Shown here: in pieces, positions 17,434 through 28,393 of the stretch
How the letters are laid out: the number at the start of each line of letters is the position of its first letter
How positions within the stretch are numbered: the stretch's first letter is position 1
NCBI GenBank assembly: GCA_002293125.1
Contig: DBCR01000004.1
Location: 1 to 64,000, forward strand
Length of the DNA: 64,000 nt
DNA from: Opitutia bacterium UBA953
Lineage (GTDB): Bacteria > Verrucomicrobiota > Verrucomicrobiia > Opitutales > UBA953
Reading direction: 5' to 3'
Made by a program: the position numbers and the translations under genes
The notes under the pieces: model-generated
Databases searched by the model: none
What the model was told of the DNA's origin: nothing
The model's input: the letters and a program-made list of their open reading frames with translations, nothing else

Positions 17434-17437
<4 letters not shown>
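17057..17437 (-). CDS. Small putative lipoprotein downstream of rpoD
   Basis: A 126-residue protein with a lipobox (LLALLTGC, Cys at 17) and a short beta-rich domain of unknown type (VVSRDPRLNPTAVLEITGV, GRIAVARIVRGQPQPRDEV). The pattern hints at a small fold for surface or secretin-associated proteins, but no family can be assigned. It overlaps the rpoD stop by ATGA, so its translation is tied to that of the housekeeping sigma factor. Confidence 0.65.
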
Positions 17438-19503
<2,066 letters not shown>

Positions 19504-19513
19504 CTTGGGAAAA

Positions 19514-21379
19514 TCAGGCGGCGGTGAGTGACGGAGGTGTCGCGTGCGATTTACGCAGGGCGATCTTTTCCGACTGGAGCTGGTTGAGCGTGGCGATGTC
19601 GTCGCGGGAAGTGGAGGCGATGCGGGCGTCAAGGCTGCGCATGAGGGCCTGGACGTGGCGGCCGTGGAAAGACTTCAGGATCGTGTTGGCGCGGGGTAGG
19701 ATATCCTTCTCGTCGTCGCGGCCGGCGTAGGTCTCGGCGGAGAGGCGGGCGGCTTCGGTGCGCAGTTCGTCGTCGAGGGCGCTGATCGCTTCGCGCAGGC
19801 CGGCGAAATGGCCATGGGAGGCTTCGTTGAGCAGGGCCATCAGGAGTTGGCCGCTCCGGCCGGACTGGTCGATCCACTCGAGCGGCAGCGACTGGGCGAT
19901 GGGGACGAAGTAGGAATCATGCCGCAGAAGGAAAAGTATCAAATCCTCCTCCGACGTTGTCAAGCCCCCCCCCTTGACAACTGGCGTGGGGGGTGGGTCA
20001 TCGGGTCCGCTGAGCTGGGCGGCGGGGCGTTGGGCCTGGGATTGGGCCCGGTGGCGTTCGTAGGCCATGTGCATCTCGCGGATGCCGATGCCGGCATGGC
20101 GGGCGGCCTCGTTGAGGGCTTCGCGGACGATCTCTTCGGCCCCGGCTTGCTCGACGATGGGGAAGATGGTCTCCAGCAGACTGAGGCGGCTGGTCAGGGG
20201 CAGGTTGACTGAGCCTTCCGGGACGAGGGACTGGACGCAGAACTGCATCGCGCTCCGGGCGCCCGCGACGAGCCCGGCCCAGCCGGCGGCGTCATGCGTC
20301 GAAAAATACTCATCGGGGTCTTTCCCGCCGGGGAGGGAGAGGAAGCGGATGTCGAGGCCTTCGCGAAGGCCGATGGGTAGGAGGCGCAGGGCGGCCTTCT
20401 GGCCGGCGGCGTCGGAATCGAGGAACACGATCAGGCGCTGCGTGAAGCGGCGGAGCTGCTGCATATGCTCCTCCGTGACGGCGGTACCTTGGGCGGCGAT
20501 CGCGCCCGGAATGCCAGCCGAGTGGCAGCGGATGGCGTCGAGCTGGCCTTCGACGAGCACGAACGGTTCGGCGTCCTTGCGCGTCATGCGCGCCCGGTCG
20601 ATGTTGAAGACCGTCCGGGATTTCTTGAACAGCTCGGTCTCGGGCGAGTTGACGTATTTGGCTTCGCGGGACGGGTCGTCCTGCGGGGTGATGTCGAGCG
20701 TGCGCGCGGTGAATGCGATGACTCGGCCCTGGATATCGCGGATCGGGATGACGAGGCGGCCGCGGAAACGGCAGCGCCAGCGGAGCGGGTCAGGCACGCG
20801 GTCGACGCCGAAGAATAGGCCCGTCTGGGCGAGGGCATCCTTGCCGTAGCCCTTGGCGAGCAGTCCGGGGATGAGCTTGGAGTCGTCGACGGGGGCGAAG
20901 CCGATGCCGAAGTCATCCGCGACCTCGAGGGAGAACTTACGCTTCTGCGTCCAGTAGTCGCGGATCCATTCGCCGTGCACGGGGTCCTCGAGGAAGCAGC
21001 GGCGCCAGTAGTCGGTGACGAGTTCGTGGATCTCGAGGAGCTGGCCACGGAAAGATTTCTCGTTCTTGCCGTCGCCGCCGGTCTCGTAGTCGAGTTTGAA
21101 GCCGAAGCGGGTGGCGACGCGTTCGATGGATTCCGGGAAGTCGAGGCCTTCGCGGGTCATGACCAGTTTGAAGGCGTCGCCGCCTTGCTGGGTGGAGAAG
21201 CAATACCAGAGGCCGGTCTCGGGGTTGACTTTGAACGAGGGGCTTTTCTCGGACTTGAAAGGACTGAGGCCCCACCAATCGCGTCCGCGCTGCTTCATCT
21301 GGGTGTAGTCCCCGGCGAGCGCGACGATATCGGCCCGCTGGCGGAGCTCGTCGATGGATTTACGGGAAATACGGGCCAC
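19514..21379 (-). CDS. dnaG: DNA primase DnaG with degenerate zinc finger
   Basis: It makes RNA primers for replication. The N-terminal domain aligns with the CHC2 zinc region, but three ligands are changed: the Cys and His of CPFH are S39 and K42 (GLSPFKSEK), C60 is kept, and the last Cys is T63. The polymerase core has YVNSPETELFKK, the TOPRIM Glu in VEGQLDAIR near 273 and the Asp pair in FLDSDAAGQK near 316. A linker near 460-470 is encoded by a G9 run. The C-terminal helicase-binding domain follows. GTG at 21379 matches the family N-terminus; a TTG at 21433 would add 18 residues. rpoD is immediately downstream. Confidence 0.92.
   Translation of the reverse strand: MARISRKSIDELRQRADIVALAGDYTQMKQRGRDWWGLSPFKSEKSPSFKVNPETGLWYCFSTQQGGDAFKLVMTREGLDFPESIERVATRFGFKLDYETGGDGKNEKSFRGQLLEIHELVTDYWRRCFLEDPVHGEWIRDYWTQKRKFSLEVADDFGIGFAPVDDSKLIPGLLAKGYGKDALAQTGLFFGVDRVPDPLRWRCRFRGRLVIPIRDIQGRVIAFTARTLDITPQDDPSREAKYVNSPETELFKKSRTVFNIDRARMTRKDAEPFVLVEGQLDAIRCHSAGIPGAIAAQGTAVTEEHMQQLRRFTQRLIVFLDSDAAGQKAALRLLPIGLREGLDIRFLSLPGGKDPDEYFSTHDAAGWAGLVAGARSAMQFCVQSLVPEGSVNLPLTSRLSLLETIFPIVEQAGAEEIVREALNEAARHAGIGIREMHMAYERHRAQSQAQRPAAQLSGPDDPPPTPVVKGGGLTTSEEDLILFLLRHDSYFVPIAQSLPLEWIDQSGRSGQLLMALLNEASHGHFAGLREAISALDDELRTEAARLSAETYAGRDDEKDILPRANTILKSFHGRHVQALMRSLDARIASTSRDDIATLNQLQSEKIALRKSHATPPSLTAA
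19956..19981 (-). promoter_or_regulatory. Perfect 9-bp inverted repeat around a homopolymer in dnaG
   Basis: GTTGTCAAG (19956-19964) and CTTGACAAC (19973-19981) are exact reverse complements, separated by eight C on the plus strand. The full C run is nine (19965-19973), which is G9 in the dnaG mRNA. Loss of one G gives an immediate UGA; gain of one gives a stop about 16 codons later. It falls at the junction between the polymerase core and the C-terminal domain. The structure is certain; a role in slippage or processing is inferred. Confidence 0.55.
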
Positions 21380-21498
21380 GGCTGTCAAGGGGTGTCTGTC
21401 AAGTGAGGCGGGGCAAACGTAAATAATTCCCAATCGACGATAGGGAGTCCTTCCGTGGTATGCCTAGGGGGTTGGCGGGCGCAAGGGGGTGGGCCCCT

Positions 21499-22200
21499 TT
21501 AGCACTCGTCGCAGAGCTTATGGCGGATCCGCTTGGCCTCTTCCCGCAGGCGGGTGGCCTCGGCCGGCTGGCCAGCCTTCTCCAAGACGTCGGCCAGGTT
21601 GTCCAAGACCGAGGTGGTTTCACGCTTCTCGGCTCCGTGGAGTTTCCGGACCCCGGTGAGTTGGCGGCGGAAAAGGGCTTCGGCTTCGGCCAGTTTCCCG
21701 CGTTTGAGTTCGAGTCCGCCCAGGATGCTCATGGTGCCCAGCGGGTCAGGGTGGCCTTCGCCGAGAGTGGCGACTTCAATCGCCAGCACCGAGTGGTAGA
21801 AATCCGCGGCCTCGTCGAGGCGTACCTGACGGTAGCAAAGTCCGGCCAGTTGCGTGCGCAGGTTGATGATCGCAGCTTCGGAGCCGCGGGGGGCGGTCTC
21901 GAGCAAGGCGAGCGCCTCCCGATAGAGCTTTTCTGCTCCCGCTAAGTCGTCGGCGGACATTCGTAAGGCGGCGAGCTCGCGACGGAGATCGGCGGAGGCG
22001 GCGCGTTCATCGCGAGTCTTTGTCTGCTGAAGCGTGATCGCCTGCGCGAGGAGTCGAGCGGCCTCCTCCGCCCGACCTTCGCTGCGGCTGACCGTCGCGC
22101 GTTGGCGTAACGTCTCCGCGTCTGCGACCGGGGCCGCCGGGGAGGCGTCACGGCAACCCGCCGAGAGAATCGCTAACAGGATGAGCGCGCCCCTGGACAT
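21499..22200 (-). CDS. TPR repeat lipoprotein
   Basis: A 233-residue envelope protein. The lipobox is AILSAGC (Cys at 16). It is followed by four to five tetratricopeptide repeats of the kinesin-light-chain style (AEKLYREALALLE, LDEAADFYHSVLAIE, LAEAEALFRRQL). These mediate protein-protein contacts. The ATG at 22200 shares one base with the stop of the giant fusion gene upstream (TAATG), so the two are translated together and may form a complex at the membrane. The C-terminus is KLCDEC with two Cys. Confidence 0.8.
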   Translation of the reverse strand: MSRGALILLAILSAGCRDASPAAPVADAETLRQRATVSRSEGRAEEAARLLAQAITLQQTKTRDERAASADLRRELAALRMSADDLAGAEKLYREALALLETAPRGSEAAIINLRTQLAGLCYRQVRLDEAADFYHSVLAIEVATLGEGHPDPLGTMSILGGLELKRGKLAEAEALFRRQLTGVRKLHGAEKRETTSVLDNLADVLEKAGQPAEATRLREEAKRIRHKLCDEC

Positions 22201-25200
22201 TAGTCGCCCAAGAAGCTGGCGTCGTCGCACTGCGCCTTGAAGTAAGGGGCGTTGCCATCGACTTCGACCGTCAGCGAGTGGTTGCCGGCAGGAATCGAAG
22301 CGGCGAAGGCGCCAGCCTTCAGGTCGAGGGCCTTGCCGTCGAGCCACGCGGCTTTCACGCCGGTGAGGAGGAGGGGCTTGGTCGTCGCGGCGGCGGCCGT
22401 GAAGCGCGCCGTGGCGTAGAGACGGCCAGGGTTGAATTCCTTGGTCAACTGTCCGTTGACCAGCGTGTAGACGGGCGTGGCTACGGCGGATTTGGCGAGG
22501 GCGCCGGGCGGCTGGTCGTCGAAGACCCAGAGCCGGGCGACGTTGCCCTTGCTGGCGTCGAACGGACCAGGTTTACCGATCTCGCCGAGGAAGGCGTAGA
22601 AGTTACGACGGGAGACGCCGGTGATGCCGTCGGCGAGACCGGCGGGCATGATGCTGCCGATGTTGTCGCGGCTCACGATGTTGGCCTTGAGGATGGCCAG
22701 TTCGACGCCGGGGCCGGGACGGATGAAGAGCTCGGTCGCGTTCTCGCGCGCCGGGATGCCGACCATCTGGCTGCCGTCCTTCATCTTGAAGGAGAAGCCA
22801 TGGTAGCCTTCCTTCACCTTCGCGGCCGGATTGAGCACGCTCTCGATGATGTAGTCGAGCGGGGCGCTGGCGCCGATGCTGCTCAGGTCAGGGCCGAGCT
22901 TGCCACCGGCGCCGCCGATGGCGTGGCAGATCGCGCAACCGTTCTTGCGATATTGGATTTCGCCGTCCGCGGGGTCAGCACCCTTCTTGATCGTATCGAT
23001 CATACCTGCGATCTCCGCGGAGTAGTCGCGCGGTCCGGCCGTGAGTCCGGTGAGAGGTTCGATGGTCTTGACCAGTGCAATGCCACCGCGACCCAGCGAG
23101 CGAGCGGATTGCAGGGCGGCGGCCAGATGTTCGGCGCTCAGGCCCTTAGGGAATTCCTTGGCGAGGCGCTGGGAGAAGCCACCGACCTGGAAGAGATTAG
23201 TCCACACGGCGGCGGCTTCTTCCTTCGTCTTGATCTGGGCGAACACCGAGGGGATGGCCTTGAAGGCTTCGCCCGGGGCGTGGACGGCGAGGGCAGGGAG
23301 GGCGTCTCGGCGGACGACCGACGGGCGCGTTTCGGCGGTGAGGCTACGGAGCGCGTTGAGTGACGGCTGCTGGCCGATGGCACGGAGCGCCCCAATCGCA
23401 ACTTGGCGGAGCGCGCCCTCTTTCTCGCGACCGGCGAAGTCGCCGATCTTCGGGACGAACTGGACCAACTTCCACTGACCCGCGAGGCGGACGCATTCGA
23501 TGAGCAACTGCGCCTGGGTCTCATAGCTGAGGAGAGCACCCAGACCGGAGAGATCGCCTTTCGGGCGGACATTGCGGGTACCGGCTTCAGCGAGCGCACG
23601 GGCGACGCGCTGGCGGGTCGACGGTTGGAGGGAGGCGTCGTTGATGAGCGCTTGATAGAGCAGGGTGGCCTCGTCGGTCGTGCCGGCCTTACCGACCAGC
23701 TCGATCCATGGACCGGTGCCGGCGGCGTCGATCTTTCGACCGACAAAGAGGCGCTGCACGTAAGGCGTGGCGATACCTGGGTCGATCGCCTTCACGATGG
23801 CATCCAGCGAGGCTTCCTGTCCGTCGATCTTGGAGGGCTGAGCGGCGACGTCTTCGAGCCAAGGGCGGGCAAGTTCATTGATGCTCGTCCAGGCGGCGAA
23901 ATCGAGGAAGCTGTCTTCGGGGTTCTTCGGGAGATGCGCGAGCACGGCGCGGGCGCTTTCCGGGGTGCGCACGCGGGCCAGGGCGCGATGGGCCTCGAGT
24001 TGCACGCGTGGATTGACGTGCGCGAGGAAAGGAGTGATCAGGCTGATATCCGTCGCGCCACGGGCGCCGAGGGATTTGCCGAGTTCACGCAGTCCGACTT
24101 GGATGCTCGCCGGATCCTTGCTCTTCAGGAGTTCGGCGAGGTGCGCGGTGTCGTCGGTGCGGCCGCTGAGCAGCCAGGCGGCGTGACGACGGGTGACGTC
24201 ATCCGTGGTCCAATTCTTGAGGGCTGCCTGCAGTTCGGCGACCGGGAGCTTGGCGAGCTCGCGGCGGGACTGTTCAAACGTCCAGCGGTTGGGGGAGCGG
24301 AGGTTGGCAAGGAGTTCCTTGGTCGGCTTGCCGAGGACCGGCTGCCACGCGAGCGGCTTGGCGGTTTCAGGCACGATGCGCCAGATACGACCGCTGATCT
24401 TATCGCGACGTGGGTCGCGGAAGTCGACTTCGCCGTGGTTGATGATGGGGTTGGTCCAGTCGGCGACGTAGAGCGCGCCGTCCGGGCCCATCTTGACGGT
24501 GATCGGACGGAAGGCGACGTCGCTCGTGCGGACGACATCGGGAAGCTCCTTGGTCACGTAGCCAGACTTCGGCGTGGTTTCGGAACTGAAGTCGTTGAAG
24601 CCGAAGCGGACGATGCGATGCGCCCGGAAGTCGCATGTGATCGCGTTGCCTTGCCAATCGGGGCCGAAGACCGGGCTGTTGATGAGTTCAAGTCCGCTGA
24701 ACTTCGGATAAGAACCGGGGCTGATGCTGCCGATGAGGCGACGGGCACCTTCGGAGGGAGGGAAGGTTGCGCCGGGGAAGGCCCAGTGGACGCCGGTACC
24801 GTCGGCGCCAGAAGTGAGGAAGGTCTGGCCGGCGGCGTCTTCCTGCTGGCCCCAGGCGTTGACGAGTCCCTTGGAGTGGACTTCGAGGCGTTCGGTGTTC
24901 GGGTCGTAGGCGAAGGCGACGCCCGAGTTGGCGCGCACGAGGCCCCAGGGGGTCTCGAGGTGCGAGTGGATGTAGATCGTCTGGTGGAAGTAGAGACGGC
25001 CATCGATGCCCCAATGCAGCGTGTGGATGATGTGGTGGGTGTCTTCGGTGCCGAAGCCGCTCAGCACGATGCGGCGATCGGCGAGGACGCCGTCGGCATT
25101 TGCTTTCGTGAGGTGAAGGAGCTCGGTGCTGGCGCCGACGTAGACGCCGCCGAAGTTGTCAGGCGCGACGCCGGAAGGGATGAGCAGTCGGTCCGCGACG

Positions 25201-26519
25201 ATACGGGAGACGTCGGCGATGCCGTCACGATTGGTGTCTTCCAGGAGGATGACCTTGTCGTTGCCGGTGGACGGGCCGAACTTCGAGGAATTGCCGGCCA
25301 TCTGCGCGGCGAGGTCCTCAGGGTTGACTTGCGGGTAGGTGTTGGAGGTCGCGACCCAGAGGCGGCCGGAGGTGTCCCAGTTCATGTGGACCGGCTTCTC
25401 GAGGAGCGGGTTCTCGGCGAAGAGCGCGATACGCAGGCCGTCGGACATCTTGAACTCAGGGGCGGGCAAGGAAGCGCGGACCTCGAGCTTCGTCGGGGTC
25501 TTCGGCTCGGGAGGCAAAGTGCTCGGCTTTCCGGCGGAGACCGCGATGGCGTCTGCTTCGGCCGTTTCGATCAGCGGGTCGAATTTCGGGATCTCGACGG
25601 CGTTGTTGCCCTGTTCGCGCTTACGGAAGCCGAAGATGTAAGTGTAGTTGGCCGGGCGGCTGCGGTGGAAGAAGAGCGAGTTCTTGCGGAGAACCGAGGC
25701 GCGCAGGGCTTCGGCGGCCGTGGCTGGCTGGTCCCAGGATGTCTTGTTCACGTTCCAGCCGAGCTGGGCAGCGACGCCTTCGCTCAGTGCGCGGTAGCCG
25801 CGTTCGGTCAGGTGGATGCCGTTGTCGGTACCGAAGTCGAGGGCGATGCCCTGGGACTTCCATTCCGCTTGGATGAAGGGCACGTTCTTTTCCGTGGCGA
25901 GTTCGGCGAGGCTGCGTCCGTAGGCGGCGAGCAGGGCGTTGTGTTCGGCGGGGTCAGGTAGACCCGGGCGGGAGCCCCGGAGGTCTTCGTGGGCGACTGG
26001 GCCGAGGATGACGAAACGGACTTTGCCGCCCGCGCTATGCTTCGTGATGAGATTCATCAGCTGGGCGACTTCGCGCTTCAGTCGGGCCGGAGTGTGCTCC
26101 GTGCCGTAGCGGGCCGGATCCGGATTGAGGGCCGGGTCGTTCTTGCGATAGGTGAGTTCTTCAAGTGAGGCGGCCATGCCGTAGCCGATGATCGCGACCG
26201 TGGGCTTCACGACGGCGAGTTGTTCCTCGAGCTGTTCGATGCCTTTGGCGACCGGATCGAAGCTGGCGCGCGAAGCGCCGAGCGGGGTGTCGCCGGAGTA
26301 GCCAAGGTTGCGCACCGCGAATTTCTTGCCGGGGAATTCCTGGCGCATCTTGGTCTCGAGCACGCCGTAGTTATTCTCGCGCTCGATGAGCACGTCGCCG
26401 ATGAGCAGGACGCGGTCGCCGTCCTCGAGTGTGAGCTTACGGTTCTCTCCGGCGGCATGGGAGCTCGGCTGGAAGGCGATGAGGGCACAGAGCGCCAGCA
26501 GGGTGGTGAGACGGGGCAT
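22200..26519 (-). CDS. PVC-type fusion: SGNH-like domain, beta-propeller, HEAT repeats, cytochrome c
   Basis: A 1439-residue exported protein with a signal peptide at about 1-22. Domains in order: an SGNH-hydrolase-like domain (about 25-265), a membrane-bound dehydrogenase/GSDH-like propeller (about 355-750), HEAT-like helical repeats (about 790-1150), a c-type haem motif CAICH near 1193-1197 and a C-terminal beta domain. In the SGNH part the usual GDS nucleophile block reads LIGDVLIE, so the catalytic Ser is missing, while the Asp and His of DNGIHLTERGY remain. The haem would be installed by the ccsBA system. Proteins of this plan are typical of Planctomycetes and Verrucomicrobia; electron transfer coupled to sugar oxidation is a guess. 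Confidence 0.85.
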   Translation of the reverse strand: MPRLTTLLALCALIAFQPSSHAAGENRKLTLEDGDRVLLIGDVLIERENNYGVLETKMRQEFPGKKFAVRNLGYSGDTPLGASRASFDPVAKGIEQLEEQLAVVKPTVAIIGYGMAASLEELTYRKNDPALNPDPARYGTEHTPARLKREVAQLMNLITKHSAGGKVRFVILGPVAHEDLRGSRPGLPDPAEHNALLAAYGRSLAELATEKNVPFIQAEWKSQGIALDFGTDNGIHLTERGYRALSEGVAAQLGWNVNKTSWDQPATAAEALRASVLRKNSLFFHRSRPANYTYIFGFRKREQGNNAVEIPKFDPLIETAEADAIAVSAGKPSTLPPEPKTPTKLEVRASLPAPEFKMSDGLRIALFAENPLLEKPVHMNWDTSGRLWVATSNTYPQVNPEDLAAQMAGNSSKFGPSTGNDKVILLEDTNRDGIADVSRIVADRLLIPSGVAPDNFGGVYVGASTELLHLTKANADGVLADRRIVLSGFGTEDTHHIIHTLHWGIDGRLYFHQTIYIHSHLETPWGLVRANSGVAFAYDPNTERLEVHSKGLVNAWGQQEDAAGQTFLTSGADGTGVHWAFPGATFPPSEGARRLIGSISPGSYPKFSGLELINSPVFGPDWQGNAITCDFRAHRIVRFGFNDFSSETTPKSGYVTKELPDVVRTSDVAFRPITVKMGPDGALYVADWTNPIINHGEVDFRDPRRDKISGRIWRIVPETAKPLAWQPVLGKPTKELLANLRSPNRWTFEQSRRELAKLPVAELQAALKNWTTDDVTRRHAAWLLSGRTDDTAHLAELLKSKDPASIQVGLRELGKSLGARGATDISLITPFLAHVNPRVQLEAHRALARVRTPESARAVLAHLPKNPEDSFLDFAAWTSINELARPWLEDVAAQPSKIDGQEASLDAIVKAIDPGIATPYVQRLFVGRKIDAAGTGPWIELVGKAGTTDEATLLYQALINDASLQPSTRQRVARALAEAGTRNVRPKGDLSGLGALLSYETQAQLLIECVRLAGQWKLVQFVPKIGDFAGREKEGALRQVAIGALRAIGQQPSLNALRSLTAETRPSVVRRDALPALAVHAPGEAFKAIPSVFAQIKTKEEAAAVWTNLFQVGGFSQRLAKEFPKGLSAEHLAAALQSARSLGRGGIALVKTIEPLTGLTAGPRDYSAEIAGMIDTIKKGADPADGEIQYRKNGCAICHAIGGAGGKLGPDLSSIGASAPLDYIIESVLNPAAKVKEGYHGFSFKMKDGSQMVGIPARENATELFIRPGPGVELAILKANIVSRDNIGSIMPAGLADGITGVSRRNFYAFLGEIGKPGPFDASKGNVARLWVFDDQPPGALAKSAVATPVYTLVNGQLTKEFNPGRLYATARFTAAAATTKPLLLTGVKAAWLDGKALDLKAGAFAASIPAGNHSLTVEVDGNAPYFKAQCDDASFLGD

Positions 26520-26600
26520 GAGAGGATTGGAAGAGGTTTGGGTGCTAAGGCGAGGCGACTTTCGACCCTGTGGGGGTGGAGTTGTTGCGAGGAAACCGCC

Positions 26601-26620
26601 TTTAATTTCGCTCAATTAAA
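26601..26620. promoter_or_regulatory. A+T palindrome upstream of the fusion gene
   Basis: TTTAATT (26601-26607) and AATTAAA (26614-26620) are exact reverse complements around a 6-base spacer. They lie in the 115-bp gap between trmO and the fusion gene, about 80 bp upstream of the latter's ATG. It is a possible operator or promoter element in an otherwise GC-rich gap. No T-tract follows it. Confidence 0.25.
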
Positions 26621-26634
26621 CCAGCCGCTCGGAA

Positions 26635-27453
26635 TCAGTCGGCGAATTGCGGCCAGCGTGCCCGAAAAGCGAGTTGGGCGTCCTTGTCGGGAATCTCCGG
26701 GCGGGCGGGGTCAGTCAGGAACTTGAGGGGGAAGGCTGGCTTGAGGTGGAGGACGTGGACGGTCGTCCCTTTGACCTCGAAGACGGCAAACCAAGCGCCG
26801 CACCCGATGTCGAAAAGGTCCCCGTGGCGGCTGCGGATGCGGCGGGTACGGTGGGGGGTCGGGTCGCGGCTCAGGATCTCGAGCAGGCGGGCTTCGAAGT
26901 CCACCGACCAATCCTGCTTCAGCCAAGCCATGTGTTCGGCGGCCTGGGGGGAGAAGGTCACCGTGAACGCCGGCGGGGCGTCGAGCGCCGCGTCCACTTC
27001 ATCGATCCATCCCGCTTTCGCGTCAGGAAAGGAGTCGTAGGAGGGTATGTAGGGCTTGATGTCGAAGATCGGCGTGCCGTCGACCAGGTCACACGGGCCG
27101 AGAATCAGTTTCCCTTTTTTGATCTCGATCAGCTGCACCGGCGTGATGCCGATCGGATTGGGGCGATGGGGGGAGCGCGTGGCGAAGACGCCTCGTCTTT
27201 TCGAGGGGCCGCGCGGCGGGAGGACCTCGGGGCGCCAGTCGGTGTTACGATGGAACCACCAGATGAGCCAGATGCGGTCGAAGCCTTCGAGGTCCTTGAG
27301 GGCCTTCTGGTATTTGTCGCCGGGCAGCATCTCGAGGACGTTGGTCTCGGCCTGCTTCTCGTCAGGCTGATGACGGGCGTCGAATTTCAACGGCTTCCCC
27401 GAGCGGATGAAGCCGATGGGCGTGATGGTGAGTCCCGAATCCAAGATGACCAA
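26635..27453 (-). CDS. trmO: tRNA (N6-threonylcarbamoyladenosine37-N6)-methyltransferase TrmO
   Basis: TrmO (TsaA, UPF0066) methylates t6A37 of tRNA-Thr to m6t6A with a SAM-binding beta-barrel. The hallmark block GVFATRSPHRPNPIG is near residues 88-102, followed by DLVDGTPIFDIKPYIPSYD. The C-terminal part (about 190-272) is an extra domain as in longer members. There is no nearby ATG: the start is TTG at 27453, with another TTG three codons later; the next Met is near residue 42, inside the conserved domain. It is divergent from trhO, another tRNA anticodon-loop enzyme, across 76 bp. Confidence 0.9.
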   Translation of the reverse strand: MVILDSGLTITPIGFIRSGKPLKFDARHQPDEKQAETNVLEMLPGDKYQKALKDLEGFDRIWLIWWFHRNTDWRPEVLPPRGPSKRRGVFATRSPHRPNPIGITPVQLIEIKKGKLILGPCDLVDGTPIFDIKPYIPSYDSFPDAKAGWIDEVDAALDAPPAFTVTFSPQAAEHMAWLKQDWSVDFEARLLEILSRDPTPHRTRRIRSRHGDLFDIGCGAWFAVFEVKGTTVHVLHLKPAFPLKFLTDPARPEIPDKDAQLAFRARWPQFAD

Positions 27454-27529
27454 GGCCTAGGCCACACAGGGCAAAAGGCAAAGATTCATTGTCTTACCTT
27501 CATGGCCTCGTTAGCCGTCCTTCTACGCA

Positions 27530-28390
27530 ATGTCCGCCGAGGTAATCAATCTCTCCTGCTATAAGTTTGCTCCCTTGGAAGGGCTGGAGGAACTGCGGAC
27601 GAGCCTACAGGAGGTCGCGATGGATCAAGGGCTAAAGGGTACCATCCTGCTGGCCCCCGAAGGCATCAATTTCTTCCTCGCGGGCACCCGTCCGCAGTTG
27701 GCGGCCATCTTAGGCGTCATCCGGGCTGTGCCAGGTCTCGCGGGTATTACGCCCAAGGAGAGTCCGAGTTCGGATCAGCCGTTCAAGCGCATGCTCGTGA
27801 AGATCAAGAAGGAGATCATCGCTTTCGGCGTCGAAGGCGTCGATCCCGCCCGCCGTCCGTCCCCCAAGATCACGGCGCAGCAGCTCAAGCAGTGGCTGGA
27901 CGAAGGCCGGCCGGTGACGTTGCTCGACACGCGTAATGAATACGAGATCCGCATGGGCACGTTCAAAGGGGCGATCGTGCCGCAGATCTGGAATTTCCGG
28001 GATTTCCCCGCGGCGGTTCAGGATCTTCCCGCTGAACTCAAGTCGCAGCCCGTCGTGATGTTCTGTACCGGCGGTATCCGCTGCGAGAAGGCTGGTCCTT
28101 TCATGGCCATGCAGGGTTATACCGATGTGCTGCAGCTCGACGGCGGTATCCTGAAGTATTTCGAAGAGGTGGGAGGCGCGCATTACGACGGCGAGTGTTT
28201 CGTCTTCGATGAACGCGTGGGCGTGGGACCTGACCTTCGCGAGACCGGTTCGATTATTTGTTTCAACTGTCAGATGCCGTTGACTATCGAGGATCAGCAG
28301 CGTCCGGATTACGTCTACGAGCAGACGTGTCTGCATTGCGTCAACGGCAAGCCGAAGGGCCGGGGCAATACCGCGCAGCGCGGCGCTTGA
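27530..28390 (+). CDS. trhO: tRNA uridine(34) hydroxylase TrhO (rhodanese-like)
   Basis: A 286-residue protein of the YceA family, which makes 5-hydroxyuridine at wobble position 34 in an oxygen-dependent reaction. The N-terminal ferredoxin-like region (about 1-110) includes KGTILLAPEGINFFLAG. The rhodanese domain carries the active-site Cys179 in CTGGIRCEKAGPF, and GYTDVLQLDGGILKYFEE follows. The C-terminal tail has two CxxC pairs (CFNC, CLHC), the expected zinc-like module. The ATG start matches family members. It is probably transcribed from the gap it shares with trmO. Confidence 0.93.
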   Translation: MSAEVINLSCYKFAPLEGLEELRTSLQEVAMDQGLKGTILLAPEGINFFLAGTRPQLAAILGVIRAVPGLAGITPKESPSSDQPFKRMLVKIKKEIIAFGVEGVDPARRPSPKITAQQLKQWLDEGRPVTLLDTRNEYEIRMGTFKGAIVPQIWNFRDFPAAVQDLPAELKSQPVVMFCTGGIRCEKAGPFMAMQGYTDVLQLDGGILKYFEEVGGAHYDGECFVFDERVGVGPDLRETGSIICFNCQMPLTIEDQQRPDYVYEQTCLHCVNGKPKGRGNTAQRGA

Positions 28391-28393
28391 GCC

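Noticed and set aside
23403..25961. Long open frame on the plus strand opposite the giant fusion gene (852 codons)
   Set aside because: It lies wholly antisense to a gene with clear domains and reads as a shadow of its GC-rich codons; the translation has no recognisable domain and many acidic/Gly/Val-rich stretches.
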